DNA of 64,000 nt from Campylobacterales bacterium (GCA_024280575.1 JAJRPV010000044.1:1-64000), one strand, 5' to 3'; numbered from the stretch's first letter, positions 1 to 9,943 are shown. Translations and numbers: made by a program. The notes: generated by a model not told the origin, from the letters alone.

Positions 1-1
1 G

Positions 2-184
2 GGAGGAACTGAATGGCTTAGATTTTTGGACCAAAATATGGATATATTTGGATACAATACAGGTGCGCACCCAGGCTTAAGAATGGTTGTCTTTTCTATA
101 CTTCTAGTTGTCATGATGCTTTTTGCAAGAAGAGGAATTTTCGGAAACAAAGAGCTGACAGATATATTTAGAAGGGGTAAATAA
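2..184 (+). CDS. livM: LivM-type branched-chain amino acid ABC permease, C-terminal end (partial)
   Basis: Only the last 60 codons are in the window; the gene begins upstream of base 1. The peptide contains one hydrophobic span (VVFSILLVVMMLFA) followed by the basic tail RRGIFGNKELTDIFRRGK, the usual end of LivM-type inner-membrane permeases. Its TAA stop overlaps the ATG of livG (TAATG), so the two are translationally coupled. The identity rests mainly on the livG and livF genes that follow; the fragment alone would be hard to name. A paralogous permease of another ABC importer is possible but less likely. Confidence 0.75.
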   Translation, partial: GGTEWLRFLDQNMDIFGYNTGAHPGLRMVVFSILLVVMMLFARRGIFGNKELTDIFRRGK

Positions 185-951
185 TGATACTTGAACTTCA
201 AAATATAACTATGCAATTTGGCGGTGTTACCGCTATTGATGACTTAAGTTTTGGTGTAAAAACAGGACAGATTTATGGGCTTATTGGACCAAATGGAGCT
301 GGAAAAACAACACTTTTCAATATAGTAACGGGAAATTATAAACAAACTAAAGGAAATGTTGTTTTTAATCATGAAGAAATATCCGGTACAAAACCAAACA
401 TGATAGTCCAAAGAGGAATCGCAAGGACATTCCAAAATATCAGACTTTTTAGGAGTATGAATGTTTTAGAAAATGTTTTAATAGGATATCATAATCAGGC
501 AAATTATACTTATATAGAGTCAATTTTGAGATTGCCACGACATTTTTCATATGAAAAGAGGATAAAAAAAGAAGCCATGGAGATGTTAGAGCGATTTGGA
601 CTTGCAGATTTTGCATATACAAATTCATCATCTCTTAGTTATGGAAATCAAAGAAAAGTAGAAGTTGCAAGAGCACTGGCAACAAATCCAAGGTTATTGC
701 TTTTGGATGAGCCAGCCGCCGGTATGAATCCAAATGAAACGGAAGATCTTTCAAATATAATCAGAAAGATAAAGAATGAATTTGGATTGACAATATTGCT
801 AATAGAGCACGACATGAAATTTGTAAATAACATGTGTGATACTGTTTTGGTTCTTGATTATGGAGAAGAAATTTTTGAGGGAAAACCAAGCGATGCTATA
901 ATTGATGAAAAAGTGGTATCTGCGTATTTGGGAGATTTTACACATGCTTAA
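184..951 (+). CDS. livG: Branched-chain amino acid ABC transporter ATP-binding protein LivG
   Basis: This is a cytoplasmic ATPase subunit of a high-affinity branched-chain amino acid (or related amide/urea) importer. Walker A is GPNGAGKT at residues 35-42, the ABC signature is LSYGNQ near residue 152, and Walker B is LLLLDEPAAG near 172, followed by the switch His in LIEHDM. The length of 255 aa and the long insert after the Q-loop (RTFQNIRLF) are typical of LivG rather than LivF. It starts at the ATG overlapping the livM stop and ends overlapping livF. The substrate is inferred from family only; UrtD-type urea transporters share this architecture. Confidence 0.9.
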   Translation: MILELQNITMQFGGVTAIDDLSFGVKTGQIYGLIGPNGAGKTTLFNIVTGNYKQTKGNVVFNHEEISGTKPNMIVQRGIARTFQNIRLFRSMNVLENVLIGYHNQANYTYIESILRLPRHFSYEKRIKKEAMEMLERFGLADFAYTNSSSLSYGNQRKVEVARALATNPRLLLLDEPAAGMNPNETEDLSNIIRKIKNEFGLTILLIEHDMKFVNNMCDTVLVLDYGEEIFEGKPSDAIIDEKVVSAYLGDFTHA

Positions 952-1639
952 AGTTAAAAATTTAGAAGTATATTATGGAGTTATAGCTGCCGTTAGAGGA
1001 ATTGATTTTAATGTAAAAGAGGGCGAGATAATTTCTCTGATTGGTTCAAATGGAGCAGGAAAAACTTCAACTCTTCAAGCTCTATTAAATAGCATAAAAA
1101 GAAAAGGTGAAGTTATTTTTGGCGGTTACGACACCAAAAATCATAAAACTTACACCTTGGTGCAAAAAGGTCTTTCTTTAGTACCTGAAGGAAGAAGAGT
1201 TTTTATCAATCTTAGTGTTGAAGAAAATCTTCGTATGGGTGCATTTAATAATGACGAAAACTATGAGCATTTAAAAGATAAAATGTATAAACTTTTTCCA
1301 AGAATCGGACAAAAAAAGAATCAGATGGCAGGAACCCTAAGTGGAGGTGAACAGCAAATGCTTGCGATTGCAAGAGCCTTGATGAGTGAACCAAAACTTT
1401 TGATGCTAGATGAGCCTAGTCTTGGGCTTGCGCCGAAGATAGTAGGGGAAGTATTTGAAACCATAACTCGTTTAAGAGATGAGGGAATTACAATACTCTT
1501 GGTTGAGCAAAATGCATATGCAGCACTCAACATATCAGATCGTGCTTATGTATTGGAAAATGGCAAGATTGCTATGAGTGGAAATGCTAAAGATTTAATA
1601 GGCGATGACACCATAAGACAAAAATATTTGGGTGGTTAA
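944..1639 (+). CDS. livF: Branched-chain amino acid ABC transporter ATP-binding protein LivF
   Basis: This is the second ATPase of the Liv importer, 231 aa. Walker A is GSNGAGKT at residues 34-41, the signature is LSGGEQQ near 135, Walker B is LLMLDEPSLGLAP near 155, and the switch region is LLVEQN. I place the start at ATG 944, overlapping the last eight bases of livG (ATGCTTAA). The reading frame is open back to 902, but that would add 14 residues of shadow sequence with no family resemblance. It closes the operon: 60 noncoding bases separate it from ccsBA. LivF and LivG normally form a heterodimer below two permeases. Confidence 0.9.
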   Translation: MLKVKNLEVYYGVIAAVRGIDFNVKEGEIISLIGSNGAGKTSTLQALLNSIKRKGEVIFGGYDTKNHKTYTLVQKGLSLVPEGRRVFINLSVEENLRMGAFNNDENYEHLKDKMYKLFPRIGQKKNQMAGTLSGGEQQMLAIARALMSEPKLLMLDEPSLGLAPKIVGEVFETITRLRDEGITILLVEQNAYAALNISDRAYVLENGKIAMSGNAKDLIGDDTIRQKYLGG

Positions 1640-1699
1640 TTAACACAATATTTACTTTCCTTCGCTAAAATTCCCTATATTATTATTGTAGGGGATTCT

Positions 1700-4600
1700 A
1701 TGCGTAAACTTCTTAAAACACTGCTTTCTATGAAGGTAGCAGTTCTTCTTCTTTTTGTTTTTGCTATATCAAGTGGTGTTGCCACATTTATAGAAAATGA
1801 CTTTGGCACAGATGCAGCTTGGTCTGTTGTATATACTTCCTGGTGGTTTGCAGCCATACAAGTAGCTCTTGGCATTTTACTTGTTTATAATATCTTTAAA
1901 TATAAAATGTATAAAAAAGACAAGTGGCCTGCATTTTTATTTCATCTTGGTTTTATAGTTATACTTTTAGGAGCAGGAATTACCAGATACTTTGGATATG
2001 AAGGAATTTTACATATAAGAAACGGAAAGACTGAAAATAGGATGATTTCCAGCAATTCCTATGTGATGGTAAGCGCTATAAAAGGTGACAAATTATATAA
2101 AGTAGCATATCAGAAACTACTATCTAGTGTAGGAAACAATAAGTTTGACATAAAGCTAAATATTGCAGGAGATAAGGCAGATATAAAATTTAAAAAATTT
2201 GTGCCAAATGCTGTTACCAAACTCGTTAGTGATCCAGCGGGAGTGCCGGCTATGACGATGCTTGTTAGTATTGGAGGAACACCAGAAACCATCACTCTCA
2301 AAAAAGGACAAGTTTATATGGCTGGTGATAATATCATAGCCTTTGATACTCCAACTTCATCCACTGATAAAAATATAATTAATATCAAAGTTAAAAATGG
2401 AAAATTTTATATAATCTCTAAAAAGCCAATTGGGTGGTTTAAAATGGTTGAAAATAAAAAAGGTAATTTCAAGGCAAATACAGAGTATGAATTTACAACA
2501 GGAAGACTTTATACGATAGGTAAAGTAAATATAGCACCTAGACAAATGCTAGTAAGTGCAAAAGAAAAAATTGTAAGTGAGACAAATCCTTTATTTAAGG
2601 GAAGAAAAGGTATGAAACTTTCAGCTTTATTGGTTGATGTTACATACAAGGGTAAAACGAAAGAAATAGCAATGTATGGAAGAGGAAAAGGGGCAAAAGG
2701 ATTTGTAAAAAAAGCTGTGATTGCAGGAACTCCTTTTAGATTTGAGTGGGGTAGCAAAATAATAAAATTGCCTTTTGCTATAAAATTAATAGAATTTCAA
2801 TTAGATAGATATCCAGGATCAATGTCACCTATGTCATATGCGAGCGAAGTAGAAGTAATTGATAAAAACAAAGGCGTAAAGATGCCTTTTAGGATATACA
2901 TGAATCATGTTTTAAACTATGGAGGATATAGATTTTATCAATCCTCTTATGATCAAGATGAATTAGGAACGATACTTTCAGTAAATAAAGATCCAGGAAA
3001 ATGGCCTACATATTTGGGCTATTTTTTATTGGCATTAGGTTTATTTTTAAATATATTAAATCCAAAAAGTAGATTTAGAAAGTTGGCACAAATGATACAA
3101 AAAGACACTCATAAAATAAAATCATTACTTTTAGCACTATTCTTAACATTTAGCGTGCTACATGTAGGGGATTTAAAGGCAGATGCCACATTCGATTTTC
3201 TTAAAAAATATGATAAAAAAAGTGCTGAATACTTTGGAACAATTTTAGTTCAAAGCGCAGATGGTAGAATTATGCCAATTGATACAGTTTCTGAGAATTT
3301 TTTAAATAAGGTAAATCGTAGTTTTAGTTACAAGGGGTTAACGCCAAATCAGGTAACTCTAGGAATGATGGCATCCCCAAAAGAGTGGCAAACCCAAAAA
3401 ATGATAAAAGTTTTTCATCCTACACTTAAAAAAATATTAGGCATGTCAAAAAAAGATAAGTATGCTAGTTTCAATCAATTTTTCGGCAACAATAAAGGAT
3501 TGTCAGGCTATAAACTTGCCAAGTATGCTGAGGCAGCAAGCAGAAAAAAACCATCTGCTAGAAATAAATTTGATAAAGATGTTTTAAAAGTTGATGAAAG
3601 ACTAAATATTTGCTATATGGTTTATACGGGAGAAATATTTAAAATGATTCCCAAAGTAAATGATCCGTCACATAAATGGTATGGACCTGAGCAGGCCCTC
3701 AAAACTTTTCCTGCAAATGAAGCTAAAGAGGTAAGAAAAATATTAACTGCCTATTTTGATGGCATACAAAAAGGATTGAAAACCGGTGATTGGAGTCAGG
3801 CAAATAGAGCGATAGATGGTATAAAAAAATATCAAGAACAGTATGCAACAGGTATTATACCAAGTCCAAGTAGGATAAAAGCAGAGATAATTTTTAATAA
3901 AGCAAAGATTTTCCAAAGACTGATGCCGGTATATTTGCTAAGTGGCTTAATACTATTGTTGTTTATATTTGCAAGAATGGCGAAACCATCATTGAATATT
4001 AAGTTAATTACCAAAATCTTTTTTTGGATAATTGTTTTAGCATTTGCAGTTCATACTGCGGGATTAGGTATGAGATGGTTTATAACTGAACATGCTCCTT
4101 GGAGTAATGGATATGAATCTATGATTTATATAGCATGGGCTATTATTTTGTCAGGTATTATTTTTTCGAGACAAGCTGTTATAGCCTTGTCATTGACCAC
4201 TATTTTAGCAGGCGTTACTCTTTTTGTTGCACATCTTAGCTGGATGGATCCTCAAATGACGACACTTGTGCCGGTTTTAAAATCATATTGGCTAAACATA
4301 CATGTGTCTATCATCACATCTAGTTATGGATTTTTAGGTCTTACCGCCTTGCTTGGGTTTTTTACTCTGTTATTGTTTATTATCCGAAATCCAGGTTCTA
4401 CTTCAAAAAGAACAAAAGAGATAGACAGAAGCATTATAGAAGCTACAAGAATCAATGAAATGTCAATGATTTTAGGTCTAAGTCTTTTGAGTGTCGGAAA
4501 CTTTTTAGGCGGTGTTTGGGCAAATGAAAGTTGGGGAAGATATTGGGGGTGGGATCCAAAAGAGACTTGGGCATTGGTATCTATCCTGGTATATGCGGCT

Positions 4601-4843
4601 GTTGTGCATTTTAGATTTATACCAAAACTTTCCACTCCATTTTCGTTTGCTGTTGCCTCAACACTGGCTTATTCATCAATCATAATGACCTATTTCGGCG
4701 TTAATTTCTATCTATCAGGAATGCACTCATATGCGACAGGTGATCCTGTACCTATACCAACATTTGTGTATTATACGGTGGCTATAGTCTTTGCTATGAT
4801 AGCTCTAGCATTTAGAAATAGAAAAATGGATAAAAAACTATAG
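1700..4843 (+). CDS. ccsBA: Fused cytochrome c biogenesis protein CcsBA (system II)
   Basis: This 1047-aa membrane protein joins ResB/CcsB (N-terminal half) to ResC/CcsA (C-terminal half), the single-protein haem exporter and cytochrome c synthetase found in Campylobacterota. The first half has several N-terminal TM segments and a large periplasmic domain (about residues 120-430). A long middle domain follows (about 500-730), and then a multi-TM haem channel. The haem-binding WWD motif is visible near residues 943-957 (WGRYWGWDPKETW). Conserved His residues lie in the flanking TM loops (TEHAPWSNGYE). It is apparently monocistronic, with a strong terminator directly after it. Chemolithotrophic growth needs many c-type cytochromes, which fits. 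Confidence 0.93.
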   Translation: MRKLLKTLLSMKVAVLLLFVFAISSGVATFIENDFGTDAAWSVVYTSWWFAAIQVALGILLVYNIFKYKMYKKDKWPAFLFHLGFIVILLGAGITRYFGYEGILHIRNGKTENRMISSNSYVMVSAIKGDKLYKVAYQKLLSSVGNNKFDIKLNIAGDKADIKFKKFVPNAVTKLVSDPAGVPAMTMLVSIGGTPETITLKKGQVYMAGDNIIAFDTPTSSTDKNIINIKVKNGKFYIISKKPIGWFKMVENKKGNFKANTEYEFTTGRLYTIGKVNIAPRQMLVSAKEKIVSETNPLFKGRKGMKLSALLVDVTYKGKTKEIAMYGRGKGAKGFVKKAVIAGTPFRFEWGSKIIKLPFAIKLIEFQLDRYPGSMSPMSYASEVEVIDKNKGVKMPFRIYMNHVLNYGGYRFYQSSYDQDELGTILSVNKDPGKWPTYLGYFLLALGLFLNILNPKSRFRKLAQMIQKDTHKIKSLLLALFLTFSVLHVGDLKADATFDFLKKYDKKSAEYFGTILVQSADGRIMPIDTVSENFLNKVNRSFSYKGLTPNQVTLGMMASPKEWQTQKMIKVFHPTLKKILGMSKKDKYASFNQFFGNNKGLSGYKLAKYAEAASRKKPSARNKFDKDVLKVDERLNICYMVYTGEIFKMIPKVNDPSHKWYGPEQALKTFPANEAKEVRKILTAYFDGIQKGLKTGDWSQANRAIDGIKKYQEQYATGIIPSPSRIKAEIIFNKAKIFQRLMPVYLLSGLILLLFIFARMAKPSLNIKLITKIFFWIIVLAFAVHTAGLGMRWFITEHAPWSNGYESMIYIAWAIILSGIIFSRQAVIALSLTTILAGVTLFVAHLSWMDPQMTTLVPVLKSYWLNIHVSIITSSYGFLGLTALLGFFTLLLFIIRNPGSTSKRTKEIDRSIIEATRINEMSMILGLSLLSVGNFLGGVWANESWGRYWGWDPKETWALVSILVYAAVVHFRFIPKLSTPFSFAVASTLAYSSIIMTYFGVNFYLSGMHSYATGDPVPIPTFVYYTVAIVFAMIALAFRNRKMDKKL

Positions 4844-4850
4844 GTTCAGC

Positions 4851-4882
4851 AAAACCTCTAAGTTGTTTACTTAGAGGTTTTT
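4851..4882 (+). terminator. Rho-independent terminator after ccsBA
   Basis: A perfect 13-bp stem (AAAACCTCTAAGT with ACTTAGAGGTTTT) surrounds a 5-nt loop (TGTTT). It ends in a T-run, eight bases after the ccsBA stop. Confidence 0.9.
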
Positions 4883-4897
4883 GCTATAATTTTAATT

Positions 4898-5344
4898 ATG
4901 AATGAAAAATATATATTAATTGCTGTTGTAGTTTTAATTATTGTTATTATTTTTGTTGTGCTTGTCTTGATATTGAAAAATAACAATAAAACAGTGATTG
5001 TAACTAAAGAGCGAAGCAAAAAACCGATAACAAGTAAAAAAATTTTAACTATTAAAGACATGTCTGAGATTGCTGCGAAAAGAAAAAGTTCTCGTGAAGA
5101 GTTAAAAAAAGCGATTGATCATGTTAAAAAGAGCCTACTGTTTCCAAAAAAAATCAACCACAAACTACCAAAAGATATAAAAATTTATCTAAACTTTGTT
5201 CTTCTAGTTGCTAGTCATAAAAATGCAGATGCCGCACTTATAGCTTATATGGACAGGGAACTCAAAAAAGTAAATCCACAGTACAACACAGAAATAGATA
5301 TATATGAAAATGAGGGCTTAAAAGAAAGATCAAACAGAATTTAA
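4898..5344 (+). CDS. Hypothetical protein with an N-terminal membrane anchor
   Basis: I do not recognise this 148-aa protein. Residues 5-27 form one strongly hydrophobic helix of Ile, Val and Leu (YILIAVVVLIIVIIFVVLVL). A basic linker and a mostly helical, soluble C-terminal part (about 50-140) follow. The topology predicts a single-pass protein with a cytoplasmic C-terminus. It sits alone between the ccsBA terminator and the tRNA cluster, which is transcribed toward it. The codon use resembles its neighbours and the frame is open throughout, so it is likely a real lineage-specific gene. No function can be inferred. Confidence 0.7.
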   Translation: MNEKYILIAVVVLIIVIIFVVLVLILKNNNKTVIVTKERSKKPITSKKILTIKDMSEIAAKRKSSREELKKAIDHVKKSLLFPKKINHKLPKDIKIYLNFVLLVASHKNADAALIAYMDRELKKVNPQYNTEIDIYENEGLKERSNRI

Positions 5345-5351
5345 TAAAAAG

Positions 5352-5428
5352 TGGCGCGGCGGACGAGACTCGAACTCGCGACCCTCGGCGTGACAGGCCG
5401 ATATTCTAACCAACTAAACTACCGCCGC
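5352..5428 (-). tRNA. tRNA-Asp (GTC)
   Basis: Read on the minus strand, this 77-nt gene has acceptor GCGGCGG pairing with CCGCCGC, D-arm AGTTTAGTTGGTTAGAAT, anticodon loop CTGTCAC (GTC), T-arm GTTCGAGTC and an encoded CCA (TGG at 5352-5354). It is the last gene of the four-tRNA cluster. Confidence 0.97.
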
Positions 5429-5470
5429 AACCTATTTATTGTTTAAATAAATAAACAAAATGTCACAAAA

Positions 5471-5546
5471 TGGTGGTCGTTAGAAGACTCGAACTTCTGA
5501 CATCCACCTTGTAAGGGTGGCGCTCTACCAACTGAGCTAAACGACC
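5471..5546 (-). tRNA. tRNA-Val (TAC)
   Basis: On the minus strand, acceptor GGTCGTT pairs with AACGACC. The D-arm TAGCTCAGTTGGTAGAGC, the anticodon loop CTTACAA (TAC), the T-loop GTTCGAGTC and an encoded CCA are all present. Confidence 0.97.
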
Positions 5547-5589
5547 TATAATAATTTAAGAACTTGTCCAGGATACTTTTTCTAAAGTA

Positions 5590-5665
5590 TGGCGACCCCA
5601 AGGGGATTTGAACCCCTGTTACCGCCGTGAAAGGGCGGGGTCCTGGACCACTAGACGATGGGGTC
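5590..5665 (-). tRNA. tRNA-Glu (TTC)
   Basis: On the minus strand, acceptor GACCCCA pairs with TGGGGTC. The D-arm TCGTCTAGTGG typical of tRNA-Glu, the anticodon loop CTTTCAC (TTC), the T-loop GTTCAAATC and an encoded CCA are present. Confidence 0.97.
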
Positions 5666-5675
5666 GCACAAAAAA

Positions 5676-5751
5676 TGGTGACCCGTGTTGGATTCGAACC
5701 AACGGCCACCTCCTTAAAAGGGAGATGCTCTACCGGCTGAGCTAACGAGTC
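5676..5751 (-). tRNA. tRNA-Lys (TTT)
   Basis: On the minus strand, acceptor GACTCGT pairs with ACGGGTC (one G-T pair). The D-arm TAGCTCAGCCGGTAGAGC, the anticodon loop CTTTTAA (TTT), the T-loop GTTCGAATC and an encoded CCA are present. It is the first gene of the cluster, about 45 bases after the predicted start of transcription. Confidence 0.97.
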
Positions 5752-5804
5752 ATTTATAAATTGAAAATCTCTTACAAATGCTTCACCTTTGTAATGAGGA
5801 TGAA

Positions 5805-5833
5805 ATTATAGAGAAAAATAGTTTATTTGTCAA
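5805..5833 (-). promoter_or_regulatory. Consensus sigma-70 promoter of the tRNA cluster
   Basis: The minus strand reads TTGACA, then 17 bases, then TATAAT, a perfect match to both consensus hexamers with ideal spacing. It lies about 55 bases upstream of tRNA-Lys and drives Lys-Glu-Val-Asp as one transcript. In this phylum the -35 element is normally weak, so such a match is notable. Confidence 0.85.
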
Positions 5834-5860
5834 GAGAAACTTCACTAAAATTCAATTTTC

Positions 5861-6952
5861 TTAAAAAAATAGTTTTTTGTCTAGTTGTAAAAGCAACTTA
5901 AAAGCATAATAAGCACTTTGAGTTTGTATATAATGTCTGTCGCCTTCTAATAACAATCTTACAATACTCATATCTTGATTTTTAGATTTTACACCAACAA
6001 ATACTGTTCCTACCGGTTTTGCTTTATCTCCTCCGCTAGGTCCTGCTATTCCACTTGTTGCCAAAGCAAAGTCTGCATTACTTGCAGCTAGAATTCCACT
6101 TAACATTTCGCTTACACAATTTTCACTGACAGCTCCATAGTTTTCAAGTGTATCAGCATTCACTCCTATCCAAGATTCTTTAATCTTGTTTGCATAGCTT
6201 ACAATTGCCCCATCAAATACATTTGAAATACCAGGCTGTTTTGTGAGCATAGTACTTATCAATCCTCCTGTGCAGCTTTCAACAGCCGTAATTTTTTTAT
6301 TATTAGCTTCTAACCTAAGTGCAATATGTTCTATGATATTTTGGTTTTCTATGAATTTTCCGACAAAAAGTGATTTTATAGCTTTCAAAAAATTTTCAAG
6401 ATTACCGTATTTGTAAGCTTTGGAATTTATTTTAACCCATCCATCTATGATTGAAGTGGTTGTAATCTTAATATCATAATTTGCACAAATTGGTTCAAGT
6501 AAAATTTTTATAGAATCAATATCAATATTAATAACAGTAAAAGTTTTTGACTCAATATTCTCATCTATCAAAATCTCTGGAAGTTTTCTATTTTCTTCAA
6601 TACTTAATACATTGATACTTTTTTCATTTTTATTAATTACATAAGAATTTTTAGAATATAATAGAGTTTTTGAAGGCATTAGCATATCGTCTCTTAGTTC
6701 TAAATGATCATCCATAATAGTAGATAAAATTTTACTTACAAATGCAAATGAAGAGTGATTTGACAGTATTACGGTTTGGTCATATTCACTTATTTCGACT
6801 TCTAATTTGATAAAAAAATCATTATCGTTTTTATTTAAAATTTTTATAGAATCAAAAATAGTGATATGCTTTTCTAACTCTTCCATGACATATCTCATAT
6901 AAGGTTTATTGAAAATTAACTCTTTGCCAATGATAATAAGTGAACTGCTCAA
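5861..6952 (-). CDS. CinA family protein (nicotinamide-nucleotide amidase domain)
   Basis: The 363-aa protein ends in a recognisable CinA C-terminal domain (about residues 205-360). It carries ESCTGGLISTMLT near residue 225, the region of the catalytic Ser and Thr, and SGIAGPSGG near 300, followed by KPVGTVFVG. This domain deamidates NMN to nicotinic acid mononucleotide in NAD salvage. The N-terminal 190 residues should be a MoaB-like ADP-ribose pyrophosphatase domain, but they are short and match poorly; only a fragment near VILSNHSSF recalls that fold. Full CinA is about 410 aa. The start at ATG 6952 follows a GGAGAG ribosome site. The gene stands alone and is divergent from ileS. Confidence 0.8.
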   Translation of the reverse strand: MSSSLIIIGKELIFNKPYMRYVMEELEKHITIFDSIKILNKNDNDFFIKLEVEISEYDQTVILSNHSSFAFVSKILSTIMDDHLELRDDMLMPSKTLLYSKNSYVINKNEKSINVLSIEENRKLPEILIDENIESKTFTVINIDIDSIKILLEPICANYDIKITTTSIIDGWVKINSKAYKYGNLENFLKAIKSLFVGKFIENQNIIEHIALRLEANNKKITAVESCTGGLISTMLTKQPGISNVFDGAIVSYANKIKESWIGVNADTLENYGAVSENCVSEMLSGILAASNADFALATSGIAGPSGGDKAKPVGTVFVGVKSKNQDMSIVRLLLEGDRHYIQTQSAYYAFKLLLQLDKKLFF

Positions 6953-7065
6953 AACACTCTCCTTTTTAGTTTGGTTTAAGACAGCTATATTATATCAAAT
7001 AAGTGCTTCTTAAATAGAATTTAGATAGAATCGTTTAATTTTTAAAAGGTTAGGAGCATTCTAAG

Positions 7066-9849
7066 ATGGATTATAAAGATTCTTTATTGTTACCACAAAC
7101 AACTTTTCCTATGAGGGGAAATTTACCTCAAAAAGAGCCAGCAAGATATGAAAAGTGGTTTAGCAAAGAGAGCAATGTATATAGAAAGATGATAAACAAT
7201 AGAAAAGACGCTAAAAAAGATTTCTTTTTGCATGATGGACCTCCATATGCAAACGGACATATCCACATAGGACATGCATTAAATAAAATTCTAAAAGATA
7301 TAATTGTTAAAACTCACTATGTTTTTGGCGAAAATGTCAGATATGTTCCGGGCTGGGATTGTCATGGTCTTCCGATTGAGCAACAAGTGGAAAAAAAGAT
7401 AGGCAGAGCAAAAAAAGAGAGCTTGCCAAAGAGTAAAATCAGAGAGTTGTGCCGTGAGCATGCAAGAAAATGTATAGACATACAAAGAGATGAATTTAAA
7501 GCTTTAGGTGTTATTGGTGATTGGGAAAATCCGTACATGACGATGAAATTTAAATTTGAAGCAGATATTTACAGAGCCCTTTGCAAGGTAGCAAAAAAAG
7601 GCTTTTTGATAGAGCGAAGTAAGCCGGTATATTGGTCATGGGCTGCTAGAACCGCCCTTGCCGAAGCAGAAGTAGAATATGAAAATAAAGAAGATTATTC
7701 AATTTTTGTAGCATATCTACTGCAAGATGAAGCAAAAAAAGCTCTACATGTAGAGGATGATACAAGCGTTATTATTTGGACTACAACCCCTTGGACACTT
7801 CCTGCAAATCAAGCTATATCTTTCAATCCTGAAGCTACTTATGTTTTGACAAGCGATGGATTTGTAGTGGCTCGTGATTTATATGACAGTTTGGTTGAGC
7901 AAGAAGTTGTAAAGGGTGAAATTTTAAAAACTTTTAAAGCTGATATCTTAGAAAATTTATATGCAACAAATCCGTTAAACGGTAGAGACTCCAAATTAAT
8001 TTTAGGTGAACATGTAACGATGGACGGTGGAAGCGGATGCGTGCATACGGCTCCGGGACACGGTGAAGATGACTATAGAGTTGGTTTAAAATATGGTTTA
8101 GAAGTCATAATGCCAGTTGATGAGAGAGGTTGCTATGATGAAACTCTTGTGCGAGAATCTTTACTTCCTAACCCTGAGAGCTTTGTCGGTGAGCATGTGT
8201 TTAAATCAAATGAAATAATTTTAGAGTTATTGGGAGATTCACTTTTGAGCGTTTCTAAATTTACCCACTCATATCCGTTTTGTTGGAGAACTCATAAGCC
8301 TATCATTTACAGAGCTACAAGACAGTGGTTTATAGCGATGGATAAAAAAGATGAAGGCAAGGAAAGCCTGAGAGAAATGGCTATGGATGAACTGGAAAAT
8401 GTAAAGTTTTATCCAAAATCTGGTATAAAAAGACTTGGAACTATGGTTGAGAACAGACCTGATTGGTGTATCTCAAGACAAAGAGATTGGGGCGTGCCGA
8501 TAGCATTTTTTAGAGATAAAACAACTGGTGAGCCTGTATTTGATGAAAAAGTTATGGATTTTATCGCTGATACTTTTGAGCAAAAAGGAGCTGATGCCTG
8601 GTGGGATTTAGAGATAAAAGATTTATTAGCCCCAAATAGTGGATACAATCCTGAAAACTTAGAAAAAGTGATGGATATACTCGATGTTTGGTTTGATAGC
8701 GGAAGTACTTGGAGGGCAGTTTTAGAGTCCGATGACTATGACGCAGGAGATTATCCGGCTTCTATGTATCTTGAAGGAAGTGACCAGCATAGAGGTTGGT
8801 TTCAAAGTTCCCTTTTAGTAAGTACGGCAAACAATGGCATAGCTCCTTATGAAAAGATTTTGACTCACGGTTTCACAGTAGATGAGAAGGGTGAAAAGAT
8901 GAGTAAATCCAAAGGAAATGTCATAGCTCCAAGCAATATAGCAAAAAAATACGGAGTTGAGATACTCAGACTCTGGGTTGGAACTAGTGAATATACAACA
9001 GATTTAAAGATTAGTGATAATATTCTCAAGCAAGTGAGTGAGCAATATAGAAAAATCAGAAATACTTTTAGATTTTTACTTGCAAATGTAAATGATTTGG
9101 ACAGTTTTGAGGATGTAGAAAATTTTTCTGCGATAGATAAGTGGATATTGAGCAAAGCAGGGAATGTTTTTTCTCAAGCAAAAGAGGCTTTTGACGAGGA
9201 TGATTTTTCCAAGGGAATGTCACTTCTAAACCACTTTATAACAAATGATTTAAGCGGAATTTATCTTGATATTTCAAAAGACAGACTCTACTGTGACCCC
9301 AAAGATTCGATAACAAGAAAGTCTTCTCAGAGTGCCATGGCACTTATCGCAAAAAGTATGTTGGCTCTTTTTGCACCAACACTTACATATACGGTGGATG
9401 AGATATTAGAACATGCTCCAAAAGCCGTAAAAGGCGATATGAGTGATGTTTTTGATTTGGAATATGTTGCTTTACCTGAAGTTAAAATGCCTTTTGACGA
9501 AGACTATATGATTGAAGCTAGGGAAAAATTCTTTGAGATAGTAGATAATCTTAAAAAAGACAAAAAGATAAAATCAACTTTGGAATTGGTGATATTTTCC
9601 GATTCAGATGAACTCAAAAAACTAGGCAACAGTGATGGTGAAGATTGGTTTACGGTGAGCAATATCATATGTGAAAGCGTGAGCAATCCTGTTTCGACTT
9701 TCAGAGTGGGTGAGGACGAATTTAAAATATATTTTGCAAAAAGATATAAGTGCCCAAGATGTTGGAAATACAGATCAAAAGTAGAAGATGAGCTTTGTGG
9801 CAGATGCAAAGGTGAAAAAGTAAAAACAAGCTGTAGCAAAGATGTTTAG
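7066..9849 (+). CDS. ileS: Isoleucyl-tRNA synthetase
   Basis: This class I aminoacyl-tRNA synthetase charges tRNA-Ile and is 927 aa long, normal for bacterial type 1 IleRS. The HIGH motif is HIHIGH near residue 64 and KMSKS is present near 610 (EKMSKSKGN). The CP1 editing domain (about 190-400) has [10 protein letters not shown] and the GHGEDDY region. The C-terminal zinc site is CPRC near 897 and CGRC near 911. It starts at ATG 7066 after an AGGTTAGGAG ribosome site. A 33-codon ORF overlaps its stop and gatA follows, so these may be cotranscribed. IleRS being of type 1 implies mupirocin sensitivity only as a family expectation. Confidence 0.98.
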   Translation: MDYKDSLLLPQTTFPMRGNLPQKEPARYEKWFSKESNVYRKMINNRKDAKKDFFLHDGPPYANGHIHIGHALNKILKDIIVKTHYVFGENVRYVPGWDCHGLPIEQQVEKKIGRAKKESLPKSKIRELCREHARKCIDIQRDEFKALGVIGDWENPYMTMKFKFEADIYRALCKVAKKGFLIERSKPVYWSWAARTALAEAEVEYENKEDYSIFVAYLLQDEAKKALHVEDDTSVIIWTTTPWTLPANQAISFNPEATYVLTSDGFVVARDLYDSLVEQEVVKGEILKTFKADILENLYATNPLNGRDSKLILGEHVTMDGGSGCVHTAPGHGEDDYRVGLKYGLEVIMPVDERGCYDETLVRESLLPNPESFVGEHVFKSNEIILELLGDSLLSVSKFTHSYPFCWRTHKPIIYRATRQWFIAMDKKDEGKESLREMAMDELENVKFYPKSGIKRLGTMVENRPDWCISRQRDWGVPIAFFRDKTTGEPVFDEKVMDFIADTFEQKGADAWWDLEIKDLLAPNSGYNPENLEKVMDILDVWFDSGSTWRAVLESDDYDAGDYPASMYLEGSDQHRGWFQSSLLVSTANNGIAPYEKILTHGFTVDEKGEKMSKSKGNVIAPSNIAKKYGVEILRLWVGTSEYTTDLKISDNILKQVSEQYRKIRNTFRFLLANVNDLDSFEDVENFSAIDKWILSKAGNVFSQAKEAFDEDDFSKGMSLLNHFITNDLSGIYLDISKDRLYCDPKDSITRKSSQSAMALIAKSMLALFAPTLTYTVDEILEHAPKAVKGDMSDVFDLEYVALPEVKMPFDEDYMIEAREKFFEIVDNLKKDKKIKSTLELVIFSDSDELKKLGNSDGEDWFTVSNIICESVSNPVSTFRVGEDEFKIYFAKRYKCPRCWKYRSKVEDELCGRCKGEKVKTSCSKDV

Positions 9850-9943
9850 CGAACCGGTAACACTTAAATTTATATTTGAAACGATAGGAGTAATATTTAT
9901 ATTCATCGCAATAGGAATATTTTTAGTAAAAAAGAAAACATAA
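9842..9943 (+). CDS. Putative 33-aa single-pass membrane microprotein
   Basis: The ATG overlaps the end of ileS (ATGTTTAG), giving a 33-codon frame. It has a short polar head ([10 protein letters not shown]), one hydrophobic helix (about residues 12-28, rich in Ile and Phe) and a basic tail KKKT, so a typical positive-inside anchor. I do not recognise a family. The tight overlap and the composition argue that it is translated. The small size means chance cannot be excluded. Confidence 0.45.
   Translation: MFSEPVTLKFIFETIGVIFIFIAIGIFLVKKKT

Noticed and set aside
902..943. A longer livF start at 902.
   Set aside because: It adds 14 residues without family similarity and a large overlap with livG, whereas ATG 944 gives the typical short overlap.
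5443..5709. An 88-codon frame across the tRNA genes.
   Set aside because: It is made of tRNA sequence and cannot be a protein gene.
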